DNA of 64,000 bases from Lachnospiraceae bacterium. GTDB taxonomy: Bacteria > Bacillota > Clostridia > Lachnospirales > Lachnospiraceae. The notes beneath the pieces were generated by a model. It saw nothing but the letters and a program-made list of their open reading frames with translations. It was not told the DNA's origin and made no database searches. Numbering within the stretch: the stretch's first letter is position 1; every line of letters starts with the position of its first letter. This document shows, piece after piece, positions 16,388-25,080 of this stretch. Location of the stretch: positions 1 to 64,000 of the forward strand of contig JAFRXK010000043.1 in the NCBI GenBank assembly GCA_017442865.1. Direction: 5' to 3'. A program made the position numbers and the translations under genes.

Positions 16388-17710
16388 ATGGATAATTTGG
16401 AAGAAGACGAGAAGAATGCTTCTTTTATCAGAGAAAGAATAGTTAAGAAGCGACTTAATAAAAAAGAGTGGCTATTGCATTGGGCGGCAAGGATATTGGG
16501 CGCTGTATTGCTTGCTGTAATTTTCGGGGCCGTGTCAGGTGCTGTATTTGCAAAAGTAAGCAGTATCTCTGAAAAGGAAGCTGTTCCGATTGAGAAGGAA
16601 ACATTAAGCATTCCGAGAGACATTGAAACAACAACCGAAGAGACAACGCAGGCAGTTATAGAGACAGAGCCGGAGAGTACTGAGCCGGAGACAACGCACG
16701 AGCAGTTTGAGAATGCGGTGCAAAGCGTTATAGACGAAGCAAATCTAAATCTTGGAATAGATGACTTTTCAAAATTATATACGGAGCTATCGGCAAAGTT
16801 TAATGCTGCCAACAAGTCTGTAGTTACGATTTTGTCCAAGGAAGAGCACAAGGACTGGTTTGATAACAGCATTGAGAATGGTGTGCTCTGCTCAGGCATA
16901 ATATGGAATATAACAGATGCAGAGATTCTGATTGCGACAATATATGATTTCACCGACAGACCTGCCGATATTGAGATTGGTTTTTCAGACGGCTCTTATG
17001 CTGACGGATATATAAAGGGCTTTGACAAAGAGCTTAAACTTACGGTTATAGCGGTACCTAAGGAATTAGTTACAATAAGAACTAATTCTTTGATAAGTGC
17101 GGTTAACCTCGGCAATTCATATACGGCATCGCAGGGTGAAGCAGTATTTATTGTAGGCAATCCTTCAGGCAGTATCGGTTCGCTTTTGTATGGTAACATT
17201 TCGTATGGTATTGACAATATGCTTGTTGCAGATATGTCGCAGCGCGGCTTTGCGCTTACAAATACAACCTATAGCGGCGGCAACGGCTTTATTATTGATT
17301 TTTCCGGCAACATGATTGGACTTTACGGAAAGGAGTTTTCAGGCGAATATACAAGGGCTTACGGTATATCAGACCTTAAGGGCGTGCTTGAAAAGCTTTC
17401 AAACGGAAGCAGTATAGCGTATCTTGGCATTAAGGGATACACGGTAACAGATACACTTGCAGAGAGGTACGGACTTGTAAAGGGCGTGCTGATAGAAGAT
17501 ACAGTAGTGGATGAGGCGGCTTATATGGCGGGAATAAAGAGCGGAGATATTATCAGCTCGATTGACGGAGCAAATGTTACCTCGCTTCATTCTCTGCAGA
17601 ATACTCTTGAGACCTACAATCCGGGAGATGTGATAAATGTTTCTGTTATGAGAAACGGTGCTGACGAATATACAGAGCTTGCATTTGAAATAGTGCTGGG
17701 TTCAAGATAA
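16388..17710 (+). CDS. HtrA-like membrane protein with PDZ domain, probably proteolytically inactive
   Basis: 440 residues. Cytoplasmic basic N-terminus, one membrane helix (about 32-55), a Thr/Glu-rich linker (70-105), a trypsin-like domain and a C-terminal PDZ domain (about 340-435: YLGIKGYTV, GVLIEDTVVDEAAYMAGIKSG, DIISSIDGANV). In active HtrA the triad lies in TNNHV, DxxxDLAV and GNSGGP. Here the matching stretches read IATIYDF, DKELKLTV and TYSGGNG: His and Asp positions appear replaced while the SGG remains. It may bind substrates or regulate an active protease. Single gene with its own strong promoter. Topology is extracytoplasmic. Confidence 0.8.
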   Translation: MDNLEEDEKNASFIRERIVKKRLNKKEWLLHWAARILGAVLLAVIFGAVSGAVFAKVSSISEKEAVPIEKETLSIPRDIETTTEETTQAVIETEPESTEPETTHEQFENAVQSVIDEANLNLGIDDFSKLYTELSAKFNAANKSVVTILSKEEHKDWFDNSIENGVLCSGIIWNITDAEILIATIYDFTDRPADIEIGFSDGSYADGYIKGFDKELKLTVIAVPKELVTIRTNSLISAVNLGNSYTASQGEAVFIVGNPSGSIGSLLYGNISYGIDNMLVADMSQRGFALTNTTYSGGNGFIIDFSGNMIGLYGKEFSGEYTRAYGISDLKGVLEKLSNGSSIAYLGIKGYTVTDTLAERYGLVKGVLIEDTVVDEAAYMAGIKSGDIISSIDGANVTSLHSLQNTLETYNPGDVINVSVMRNGADEYTELAFEIVLGSR

Positions 17711-17853
17711 GCAAGATTTATATGACTTGTTATGTATTGGCATTGATTTGGAAACAATGCCGGTGAATAGCATAGGTTATGTATAATTTGAAATACAATG
17801 CTTATGAGAATAAAATATTTGCCGGAATAAGGGCAGCGAAATGGAGAAAATTT

Positions 17854-18795
17854 ATGAAATATATTGTTGAGATGCGCGAGGGCGAGAGAATATCAGATGT
17901 ATATCTTTGCAAAAATAAAACTGTCGCAAAGACAAAGGCAGGCAAGACATATTATTCGGTAATTCTTCAGGACAAGAGCGGAACCATAGACGCAAAAGTG
18001 TGGGATTTAAGTGCCGGAATAGACCATTTTGAAGCAATGGATTATATCAAGATAGATGCTGATGTTACGAGCTTTCAGGGCGCATTGCAGTTGAATGTCA
18101 AGAGAATACGCAGGGCGGGAGAGGGCGAGTATTTACCGTCAGACTACCTGCCTACATCATCAAAGGATATCAAGGTGATGTACGGTGAGCTTATGCAGCT
18201 GATTAACAGTGTAAAGAACGAGTATCTTGGCAGGATTTTAAAAAGCTTTTTTGAAGAGGATAGAAGCTTTATTAAAGAATTTGCGGCGCACTCGGCGGCA
18301 AAGTCCATTCACCATGGCTTTGTCGGCGGACTGCTTGAGCACACCTTAAGCGTTGCAAAGCTCTGCGATTATATGAGCAGAAATTATCCGGCGCTGAACC
18401 GTGATTTGCTCATTACGGCGGCAATTTTTCATGACATAGGCAAGGTTAAGGAGCTGTCAGGCTTCCCAGAGAATGATTATACGGACGGTGGTCAGCTTCT
18501 CGGACATATTATAATAGGCGTTGAGATGGTTGGTGAACGCATAAGGCAGATTGAGGGATTCCCGGACACACTGGCTATGGAGCTTAAGCATTGTATACTG
18601 GCGCATCACGGAGAGTACGAATACGGCTCGCCGAAAAAGCCTGCTATCATTGAGGCTCTTGCACTCAATCTCGCAGACAACACAGACGCGAAGCTTCAGT
18701 CCATGACAGAGCTGCTTTACGAGGGCGACCCGATGGCTTCATGGCTGGGCTTTTCCAGACTTTTTGATTCAAATATCAGAAGAACCGAAAAATAA
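17854..18795 (+). CDS. yhaM: 3'-5' exoribonuclease YhaM-type (OB fold plus HD domain)
   Basis: 313 residues. An N-terminal OB-fold nucleic-acid-binding domain (AGKTYYSVILQDKSGTIDAKVWD) is followed by an HD phosphohydrolase domain: HHGFVGGLLEHTLSVAKL, HDIGK and later HCILAHHGEYEYGSP carry the metal ligands. YhaM-type enzymes trim RNA and ssDNA from the 3' end. Start 17854 has GGAG 7 bases upstream; an in-frame ATG at 17779 has no site. The RlmD gene begins 20 bases after its stop. Confidence 0.9.
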   Translation: MKYIVEMREGERISDVYLCKNKTVAKTKAGKTYYSVILQDKSGTIDAKVWDLSAGIDHFEAMDYIKIDADVTSFQGALQLNVKRIRRAGEGEYLPSDYLPTSSKDIKVMYGELMQLINSVKNEYLGRILKSFFEEDRSFIKEFAAHSAAKSIHHGFVGGLLEHTLSVAKLCDYMSRNYPALNRDLLITAAIFHDIGKVKELSGFPENDYTDGGQLLGHIIIGVEMVGERIRQIEGFPDTLAMELKHCILAHHGEYEYGSPKKPAIIEALALNLADNTDAKLQSMTELLYEGDPMASWLGFSRLFDSNIRRTEK

Positions 18796-18814
18796 ATCGG
18801 AGGCGTTATTCTTT

Positions 18815-20392
18815 ATGAATAAAAATGATACATTTCAGATACTTATTGAAGATATGACGGACAATGGTGAGGGTATAGGCAGATACAATGGCTATACCCT
18901 TTTTGTTAAAGACAGCGTAATAGGCGACTTTATTGAAGGCAAGGTTATAAAGGCAAAGAAATCTTACGGCTACGGCAAGCTGACTAAGGTAATAACCCCT
19001 TCGCCTGACCGCGTCATACCGCCATGCCCTGTTGCAGGTCCTTGCGGCGGCTGCCAGCTTCAGGCACTAAGCTATGATGCCCAGCTGCGCTTCAAATACA
19101 ACCGTGTGCTAAACCACTTAAAGCGAATCGGCGGCTTTGAAAATGTGCCTATAAAGCCTGTAATAGGCATGGAGGCAGGTTTTGCGTGTGCTAAAGCTGT
19201 ACCCGGTAATGCAAATGGCGGTGAAAGCGAGACTTTCAAGGAATATGCGAATGCTTTAGGCAATGCAAATGGCGGCGAAAACAAAACTTCCATGCTTCCG
19301 CTTCGTTACCGCAACAAGGCACAGTATCCTGTAGGAAGAAGCAGGGATGGCCGTATAATTGCAGGCTATTACGCCGGACGCACACATTCGATAATAGAAT
19401 GTGAGGACTGTCTGCTGGGCGACCCGGTAAATTCAAAAATACTAAAAATCATTATTTCTCATATGGAAGAATATAAAATCGAGCCGTACAACGAGGAAAC
19501 ACACAGCGGTCTGGTGCGTCATGTGCTTATAAGAAAAGGCTGTCACACCGGAGAAATAATGGTCTGCATAGTCATTAACGGCACAAAGCTTACTGCCGTT
19601 GAGCAGCTGGTTCAAAGACTTTGTAAAATAGCCGGCATGACCTCTATTTCTCTAAATGTCAACCGTGAAAAGGGCAATGTAATCCTCGGCACCAGAATAA
19701 TAAATATTTTCGGACCGGGCTATATAACCGACAAAATCAAGGATATATCCTATCACATTTCACCGCTTTCGTTCTTTCAGGTCAACCCTGTCCAGACGGA
19801 GAAGCTTTATTCAAAGGCACTTGAATTTGCCGGGCTTACCGGCAGTGAGACCGTCTGGGATCTGTACTGCGGCACAGGCACGATTTCGCTTTTCCTCGCA
19901 AGAGCCGCAAAGCAGGTATACGGCGTGGAAATCATACCCGCCGCCATTGAAAATGCAAAGGACAATGCGAGGTTAAACAGCATTACAAATGCAGAATTTT
20001 TTGTCGGTAAATCAGAAGAGGTTCTTCCTGAAAAATACGCAGAGAGCGGCGGCAGACTTAACGCTGACGTAATCGTGGTAGACCCACCGAGAAAGGGCTG
20101 CGAGGAAAACCTGCTCGAGGTAATAACACGTATGCAGCCTCAGCGCATCGTGTATGTATCGTGCGACTCGGCAACCCTCGCAAGGGATTTAAAATACATC
20201 TGCGAACGAGGCTATGAACCAAAAGAGCTGCAGCCGGTGGACATGTTCCCGATGAGCGTGCATGTTGAGGCATGCTGTCTGTTAACGAAGACAAGCGCAG
20301 CGCAGTCTGAGTTTACAGCAGCAGCCGTTCCGGCGAGTGCGAAGCATGAGAGCGGAACTACCTCTGATTTCCTTGAACGCATAAGCAACTAA
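18815..20392 (+). CDS. rlmD: 23S rRNA (uracil-5-)-methyltransferase RlmD/RumA family
   Basis: 525 residues. N-terminal TRAM domain (IEDMTDNGEGIGRYNGYTLF), [4Fe-4S] cysteines CPVAGPCGGC plus a later Cys in IIECEDC, SAM site DLYCGTGTISLFLA and catalytic Cys in YVSCDSATLARDL. It methylates C5 of a uridine in 23S rRNA (or tRNA; the RlmD/RlmCD/TrmA group is not separable by eye). Odd: about 45 residues are inserted between PVIGMEA and LPLRYRNKAQ, containing a doubled GNANGGE unit (54-bp in-frame repeat at 19205 and 19259). A ~35-residue Ala/Ser-rich tail follows the catalytic domain. Start 18815 has GGAGG 11 bases upstream. Confidence 0.92.
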   Translation: MNKNDTFQILIEDMTDNGEGIGRYNGYTLFVKDSVIGDFIEGKVIKAKKSYGYGKLTKVITPSPDRVIPPCPVAGPCGGCQLQALSYDAQLRFKYNRVLNHLKRIGGFENVPIKPVIGMEAGFACAKAVPGNANGGESETFKEYANALGNANGGENKTSMLPLRYRNKAQYPVGRSRDGRIIAGYYAGRTHSIIECEDCLLGDPVNSKILKIIISHMEEYKIEPYNEETHSGLVRHVLIRKGCHTGEIMVCIVINGTKLTAVEQLVQRLCKIAGMTSISLNVNREKGNVILGTRIINIFGPGYITDKIKDISYHISPLSFFQVNPVQTEKLYSKALEFAGLTGSETVWDLYCGTGTISLFLARAAKQVYGVEIIPAAIENAKDNARLNSITNAEFFVGKSEEVLPEKYAESGGRLNADVIVVDPPRKGCEENLLEVITRMQPQRIVYVSCDSATLARDLKYICERGYEPKELQPVDMFPMSVHVEACCLLTKTSAAQSEFTAAAVPASAKHESGTTSDFLERISN

Positions 20393-20419
20393 AAAAGCAG
20401 ATCCATATGTTAAATTTAA

Positions 20420-20976
20420 TGTGAAGATGGAGGATTACTATCGGATAAAGTACTCGAAAATGGAGTAGTAATTGATAATCAAATAACGAGGAAGACATAC
20501 ATTGATTAAAAGAATTCCTAGCTTGTGTCAGCGAACAAGATGTTCCCGACATAAATGTCGGGAACATAAGTAACCGAACACCACAGTTAGCTATTTTTGA
20601 TTTTAGATCATTTCTAAATCTTGCAATGTTGCTAGTAGAAAGTCCCACAGCAAAAAGCTTAAGGCAAGTAATGCTCGATATCGTTATTGATTTTATTAAT
20701 CAAAAAGCTGGTGGTGCTACTAAATACATCAATCAAAGAGACGGCGATTTTATAGGTGCCTTCCTTCAGGAAGAGAATTATATAAAAGAATTTACCGATT
20801 TATCCATAGCAGAAATTTTTTTATAAAAGACAGAGAATATCAGTTTAAATGTAGCAGCAAGTAAGATAGACAAAGAACTGCTTCACAAAATAATGGAAGC
20901 TATTATGGATGGAAGTTATGACGAGAATGAAGCCCTAAAACTAGAAATCTATAATGCAATTAACAGAGAGATATAG
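20420..20976 (+). pseudogene. Decayed DNA-binding-protein-like gene
   Basis: Three frame-disrupted pieces read as one protein: KVLENGVVIDNQITRKTYID (to about 20508), a one-base deletion at GATTAAAA, then a long piece with NISNRTPQLAIFDFRSFLNL, AKSLRQVMLDIVIDFINQ and KYINQRDGDF, an in-frame TAA at 20824-20826, and a tail ending at TAG 20974-20976. The middle resembles a RhuM-like or toxin-associated DNA-binding family known to me only by consensus. The tail (DKELLHKIMEAIMDGSYDE) may come from a different protein. This marks the left edge of the accessory island. Confidence 0.7.
20542..20565. other. 24-bp near-perfect palindrome inside the pseudogene
   Basis: GTTCCCGACAT and ATGTCGGGAAC, 11-bp arms around AA. 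It is in frame (VPDINVGN), so it may be coding coincidence, but the RNA would form a very stable hairpin. Confidence 0.5.
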
Positions 20977-21062
20977 TGTATTTTAGACTCTCATCAATTG
21001 ATGAATGTATAGATTATAGAATATATGATGAGATGCTTATTCGGGAAGGACTGAAATAAATA

Positions 21063-22055
21063 ATGGAATTAAGAAAAATAAACACGAATGATATAGATGC
21101 TCAGTGGGCTTATACTACTTCGCTACCCGCAGATGAGAATGGGCTGACGAATCCTTACCATGGGGTGTCTTTTGAAGAATACAGAACCAGGGTGCTTCCA
21201 ACACTAATTTCATATGAACATCCTGTAAATATGCCGGATTGGTTTGTTCCAGAGACGTATTACTATTTATGGGATGAGAATTGTCTGGTTGGAGAATTCA
21301 GAATCAGACATCATTTGACAGATGCACTTCGTGAAGGGGCAGGCCATATAGGATACAGTATTTCAAAAGAGTATCGTGGTAAAGGCTATGGTACAGAAGG
21401 ATTAAGGCTGACAATTGAAATTGCCAGAGAAATCGTTCCGGAAGAAGAGATTTATCTTCGCGTTAACAAAGATAATATCGCATCACAAAGGGTAATGATT
21501 AATAACGGAGCATACAGGGCCGGAGAAGATGAAGGACATTTCTTTATGAGGATAAGAAAGACTTCTGCTAAGCAGATGCAGCTTATAAATGATGACTACC
21601 TTGGACATATAGAGAAGCTTCGCCATGCGAGCAGGGGAATACTTGTTAGTGAAGGGAAAATTCTTTTGTGTCATGAGCCGGGAAGTGGATTATACATTAT
21701 TCCGGGAGGTGGCGTAGAGGGGATTGAAACCTATGCAGAATGCTGTGAGCGTGAAATGCTGGAAGAGACCGGATACAAGACAAGAGCAATAAACGGATAT
21801 CTTGATATAGAAGAACTCTTTGACGTGTGGAGGCATATTAACCACTACTTCATATGTGAACTGATTGAAGATACCGGACGTCAGCATCTTACAGAAGCAG
21901 AAAAACTTGCAGGTTATACAAGGGTTTGGGTACCTCTTCATCAGGCTGTGGCAATATTTAGCAAATATGAAGATTATCATGATAAGGACATTGCTGTTTA
22001 TGGGTTGTATAAACGCGAATATACAGCACTAAAAGAGTATGAAAAGACTATTTGA
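21063..22055 (+). CDS. GNAT acetyltransferase - NUDIX hydrolase fusion
   Basis: 330 residues. The N-terminal GNAT domain (about 1-165) has the acetyl-CoA loop EYRGKGYGTEG (103-113) and HIGYSI strand. The C-terminal NUDIX domain (about 185-320) has a perfect box: G216-x5-E222-x7-R230-E-x2-E-E-x-G237. One enzyme would acylate a small molecule or protein and the other cleave a nucleotide-linked diphosphate; the physiological pair is unknown. AAGGA precedes ATG. The gene ends 45 bases before another GNAT gene that carries NUDIX debris at its 5' side. Confidence 0.88.
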   Translation: MELRKINTNDIDAQWAYTTSLPADENGLTNPYHGVSFEEYRTRVLPTLISYEHPVNMPDWFVPETYYYLWDENCLVGEFRIRHHLTDALREGAGHIGYSISKEYRGKGYGTEGLRLTIEIAREIVPEEEIYLRVNKDNIASQRVMINNGAYRAGEDEGHFFMRIRKTSAKQMQLINDDYLGHIEKLRHASRGILVSEGKILLCHEPGSGLYIIPGGGVEGIETYAECCEREMLEETGYKTRAINGYLDIEELFDVWRHINHYFICELIEDTGRQHLTEAEKLAGYTRVWVPLHQAVAIFSKYEDYHDKDIAVYGLYKREYTALKEYEKTI

Positions 22056-22100
22056 AATAGATTTAAAAGACTAATCCGCGAAGTCAGGGAGGAAGCTGGA

Positions 22101-22829
22101 ATGGTCGTGATTCCGGAAAGTATCCGTGAATTTGGCAGTGTGCTTCGAAGGCAAAAGAGCGATAAGGCTGAGAATACCATTTTCGAACAGGAAAACTATT
22201 ATTATTTCTGTGATGTGCAGGATGAACCGGTAGACCAGGAATTGGACGCTTATGAACAAAATGCGGAATTTGTTTTGCGGATTGTTGATATAGATACTGC
22301 TATTAAGGCAAATGATATTTATACAAACAGTGACTTTTTTGATGAAGTAATGATAAAAAGAGAACTTCGTGTGCTGAGACTGCTTAAGATGTCAGAAAGA
22401 TGCGTGGATAATGAGATAAGGCTTGTCCCTTACTACAGAAATGATGAGGTATCACTTGCCTGGTATCAGGATTTAGATGTATGCAAGCAGGTTGATAATA
22501 GGGACGAGCCATATGACTTGGATCTTCTACATTGCATGTATGACTATCTTTGTAATCACGGTGCTTGCTACTACATTGAATACAATGGAGTATTGGTGGG
22601 AGATGTTTCGCTCAGAGATAACGGCGAGGTTGCCATTGTTATTTGCAAAGAATATCAGAACAGACATATCGGAAGGCGTTGTATTGGAGAAATGCTTAAA
22701 TTGGCAAAGGAACTGGAAATGACCAAGGTGAAGGCCAATATCTATTCTTTCAATAAACAAAGTCAAAAAATGTTTGAATCAATAGGATTCAAAAGTGCTG
22801 GTGATGAGTGGTTTGAATTAAATATTTAG
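22101..22829 (+). CDS. Truncated-NUDIX - GNAT fusion protein
   Basis: 242 residues. The last ~135 residues are a GNAT domain (IRLVPYYRNDEVSLAW, VGDVSLRDNG, GRRCIGEMLKLAKEL, MFESIGFKSAG). The first ~100 look like the C-terminal half of a NUDIX hydrolase (FGSVLRRQKSDKAENTIFEQ, YYYFCDV). Reading the same frame upstream from 22056 gives RLIREVREEAGM, the end of a NUDIX box, immediately before ATG 22101. The gene therefore starts inside a NUDIX motif; its 5' half is lost. GGGAGG (22086-22091), which encodes part of that motif, now supplies the ribosome site. The NUDIX part cannot be active; GNAT may be. Confidence 0.8.
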   Translation: MVVIPESIREFGSVLRRQKSDKAENTIFEQENYYYFCDVQDEPVDQELDAYEQNAEFVLRIVDIDTAIKANDIYTNSDFFDEVMIKRELRVLRLLKMSERCVDNEIRLVPYYRNDEVSLAWYQDLDVCKQVDNRDEPYDLDLLHCMYDYLCNHGACYYIEYNGVLVGDVSLRDNGEVAIVICKEYQNRHIGRRCIGEMLKLAKELEMTKVKANIYSFNKQSQKMFESIGFKSAGDEWFELNI

Positions 22830-23125
22830 AACGCCCGAGTGCTCGATAATGATATGTCTCTATGTGAAAAAGCATTTCAACAGTCCGACTGCCCATGAGG
22901 GTTAATGTTGTGTTACCGTGAGATCTTTCCCTTGGTTTTTCACTTATCATTACTTGTAAAGCACTATGGGACGATATAACACAAGAGAAATCATAAGGGA
23001 AGGAAAAATAACAGCAAATTATGTATTTACAAGGGTTTGCGGATGATGAAATAACAAAATGTAATGAGTTATAATGTCCTGGGAATGGATTATTCATAGT
23101 CGATATTTATAGGAGGTAGTTGATA
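22830..23125. other. 296-bp gap without a supported gene
   Basis: No complete gene. A perfect TATAAT at 23070-23075 lacks a good -35 but could serve the membrane-protein gene. A 17-codon frame from 23021 (MYLQGFADDEITKCNEL) may be a gene remnant. Confidence 0.4.
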
Positions 23126-23614
23126 ATGATACTTGTAATTGAAGGCTTGGCAATGTGCTTTATTTTACTGATTGTTTGCGTTATTGGTATTTCAAAAGAT
23201 GGTCCGGTTGGCCTGGTGTGCTTTTACGAAAAAGACGTCCAAGAACGAGTTGTAGAATTGGGTCTAACTACAGAGAAACAAATCAGAAAGAGAACTGTAA
23301 TCGCTGCTATCGCAGTAACTTTACCAACGACAATTCTGATTCCATATATGGTTTATGGAATTAACGGTACGAAGGGATTTTGGTCGAGCTTTATTCAGAT
23401 GGTAATCATTGCGTTGATATCAAACATCTTCGACCGCATCTTTATTGACTGGTATTGGGTGGGGAAAACTAATGCATGGATCATTCCGGGAACAGAAGAT
23501 TTGAAACCTTATGTTCCGAGGAGTACAGCAATAAAAAAATGGTTTGGAACGCTGGTGGTTCATCCGCTTATTTTTGCTCTAATTGCATGGGTGATGACAC
23601 ACTTTGGATTTTAG
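23126..23614 (+). CDS. Hypothetical integral membrane protein
   Basis: 162 residues with about four hydrophobic segments (2-22, 58-80, 88-105, 145-160). A conserved-looking polar stretch IFIDWYWVGKTNAWIIPGT lies between helices 3 and 4. AGGAGG (23111-23116) is 9 bases before ATG 23126; the TTG six bases earlier is less likely. No family is assigned. It is followed directly by the first 168-bp repeat. Confidence 0.75.
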   Translation: MILVIEGLAMCFILLIVCVIGISKDGPVGLVCFYEKDVQERVVELGLTTEKQIRKRTVIAAIAVTLPTTILIPYMVYGINGTKGFWSSFIQMVIIALISNIFDRIFIDWYWVGKTNAWIIPGTEDLKPYVPRSTAIKKWFGTLVVHPLIFALIAWVMTHFGF

Positions 23615-23623
23615 ATTGATAAC

Positions 23624-23791
23624 TTCAATTTTATCGCGGTGCGTTCATTCGCATTCCGCTACGCTGCATGCTCATGCGGCGCTGTCGCGCTATGTGACCC
23701 AAACGGAATGCACCTGCCTGTGAGCAAGCTCCTGGCAGTTGATTCCGTTCTGATCACGCACCGCTCGTAGAAACGCGCAAATTCCAATTTG
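23624..23791. repeat. 168-bp GC-rich structured repeat, copy 1
   Basis: Matches 24369-24536 without gaps (about 7 differences, ~96% identity). Outer arms GCGGTGCGT (23636-23644) and ACGCACCGC (23756-23764), and inner arms GCATTCCG (23651-23658) and CGGAATGC (23704-23711), predict nested pairing. It ends in CAAATTCCAATTTG, a 14-bp dyad. It carries no open frame with a credible start; GC content is far above its surroundings. Confidence 0.9.
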
Positions 23792-23847
23792 TCGAGTATA
23801 TGTTATAGTTAGCTGAATTTGAAATTGTAGATGTAAAGGATATATAT

Positions 23848-24327
23848 ATGTTAGCAATAGAACAATCTGGAAATAAATTATTGGAGCTTATAGAAATCAA
23901 TGAAGATGATGCAGCTTTGCAGTTTTCGCCTATAACAGTCTGTCTGCTTGTTGTAAAAATAGGCAAAGATTATCTTATGGGATTCAATCATTGGCGAAAA
24001 GTGTGGGAGATATTTGGAGGATGTCCGGAGGAAGGAGAAACCATACGTGAGGCAATGGTACGAGAAGCTAAAGAGGAACTGGGGATTGAGTGTACACCTG
24101 AATGGTTAGGTCTTGCTCATTTTGAAATGCAGCCGGATTATTTTAGCAGTGTGGTACGTGAGGAGTATGGTGCAATATTTGGGATATCATTAGGCGAAGA
24201 ATATTTGGAGAGAATTGAGGAATTACGAATAGATAGAGAGGAAATCGAAAGAATAGCTTTGTTAGGAAAGCTTTCTTCCAATGAAGAGATAAGAGAACTT
24301 GACAGAAAATTAACTGAATTCTATTAA
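23848..24327 (+). CDS. NUDIX hydrolase bracketed by direct repeats
   Basis: 159 residues. NUDIX box G58-x5-E64-x7-R72-E-x2-E-E-x-G79 is intact (GGCPEEGE, REAKEELGI), preceded by the strand GFNHWRKVWEIF. It would hydrolyse a nucleoside-diphosphate-linked substrate; specificity is unknown. AAAGGA lies before ATG. The gene sits alone between the two 168-bp repeats (repeat plus gene unit of 745 bp), like a cassette. Confidence 0.88.
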   Translation: MLAIEQSGNKLLELIEINEDDAALQFSPITVCLLVVKIGKDYLMGFNHWRKVWEIFGGCPEEGETIREAMVREAKEELGIECTPEWLGLAHFEMQPDYFSSVVREEYGAIFGISLGEEYLERIEELRIDREEIERIALLGKLSSNEEIRELDRKLTEFY

Positions 24328-24368
24328 GCTTATTTCAGAATGCAGTTAATTTCGGAGACGTGTAAAAA

Positions 24369-24536
24369 TTCAAGTTTATCGCGGTGCGTTCATTCGCATT
24401 CCGCTACGCTGCATGCTCATGCCGCGCTGTCGCGCTATGTGACCCAAACGGAATGCACCTGCCTGTGAGCAAGCTCCCGGCAGTTGATTCCATTCTGATT
24501 ACGCACCGCTCGTAGAAACGCACAAATTCCAGTTTG
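24369..24536. repeat. 168-bp GC-rich structured repeat, copy 2
   Basis: Second copy in the same orientation, offset exactly 745 bp. Substitutions include G/C at the loop (ATGCCGCGC versus ATGCGGCGC) and two in GATTCCATTCTGATTACG. It ends in CAAATTCCAGTTTG. Its distal end lies 5 bases before the AAGGAG ribosome site of the next gene. Confidence 0.9.
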
Positions 24537-24557
24537 ATGATAAGGAGTAGTTTGAAT

Positions 24558-25046
24558 ATGAACTTTGAGATAAAGAAAATGGAATCTGATGAAGAGATTA
24601 AGGGGAAAGCGTATGTTCACTGGAAGTCATGGCAAGATGCCTACAAAGGAATTGTAGATCAGAATTACTTAGATTCATTGACTTTGGAAAAGTGTGAAGA
24701 AATCGCTTTCAAGTGGCCCAATAATCTCATAGTGGCCAAAGATGGTGACCGGGTAGTTGGATTTGTGGGTTACGGAAAATACCATGGTGAAGAACTGGCT
24801 GAGACAGGTGAAATTTTTGCAATCTACATATTGGAAGAATATTATGATACCGGTGTTGGAAAAGCTCTGATGCAAGCTGGCATAGGTGAACTTGATTATC
24901 CACAGATAGCTGTGTGGGTACTTAAGGATAATAAACGTGCAATCAGGTTTTATGAAAAATGTGGCTTTTGTCTTGACGGCCGAGAGGAAGAAATCAAACT
25001 TGCTTCTCCGATTGTTGAAGTCAGAATGATACTAAAAAATAAATAA
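24558..25046 (+). CDS. GNAT family N-acetyltransferase
   Basis: 162 residues. VVGFVGYGKYHGE and EIFAIYILEEYYDTGVGKALM form the acetyl-CoA-binding core; WVLKDNKRAIRFYEKCGF is the typical C-terminal motif. AAGGAG (24542-24547) is 10 bases before ATG 24558; the in-frame ATG at 24534 overlaps the repeat and lacks a site. Substrate is unknown. Confidence 0.9.
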   Translation: MNFEIKKMESDEEIKGKAYVHWKSWQDAYKGIVDQNYLDSLTLEKCEEIAFKWPNNLIVAKDGDRVVGFVGYGKYHGEELAETGEIFAIYILEEYYDTGVGKALMQAGIGELDYPQIAVWVLKDNKRAIRFYEKCGFCLDGREEEIKLASPIVEVRMILKNK

Positions 25047-25080
25047 GACTCTCGGTATTTATGAAACGAGGATAGTTTAT

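Noticed and set aside
16183..16953. Long minus-strand open frame (256 codons)
   Set aside because: It is antisense to the HtrA-like gene, Ser/Leu-rich as expected of a reverse frame, and lacks a ribosome site.
23624..24536. Integron attC interpretation of the 168-bp repeats
   Set aside because: No GTTRRRY/RYYYAAC core pair and no integron integrase seen; kept only as a cassette-like observation.
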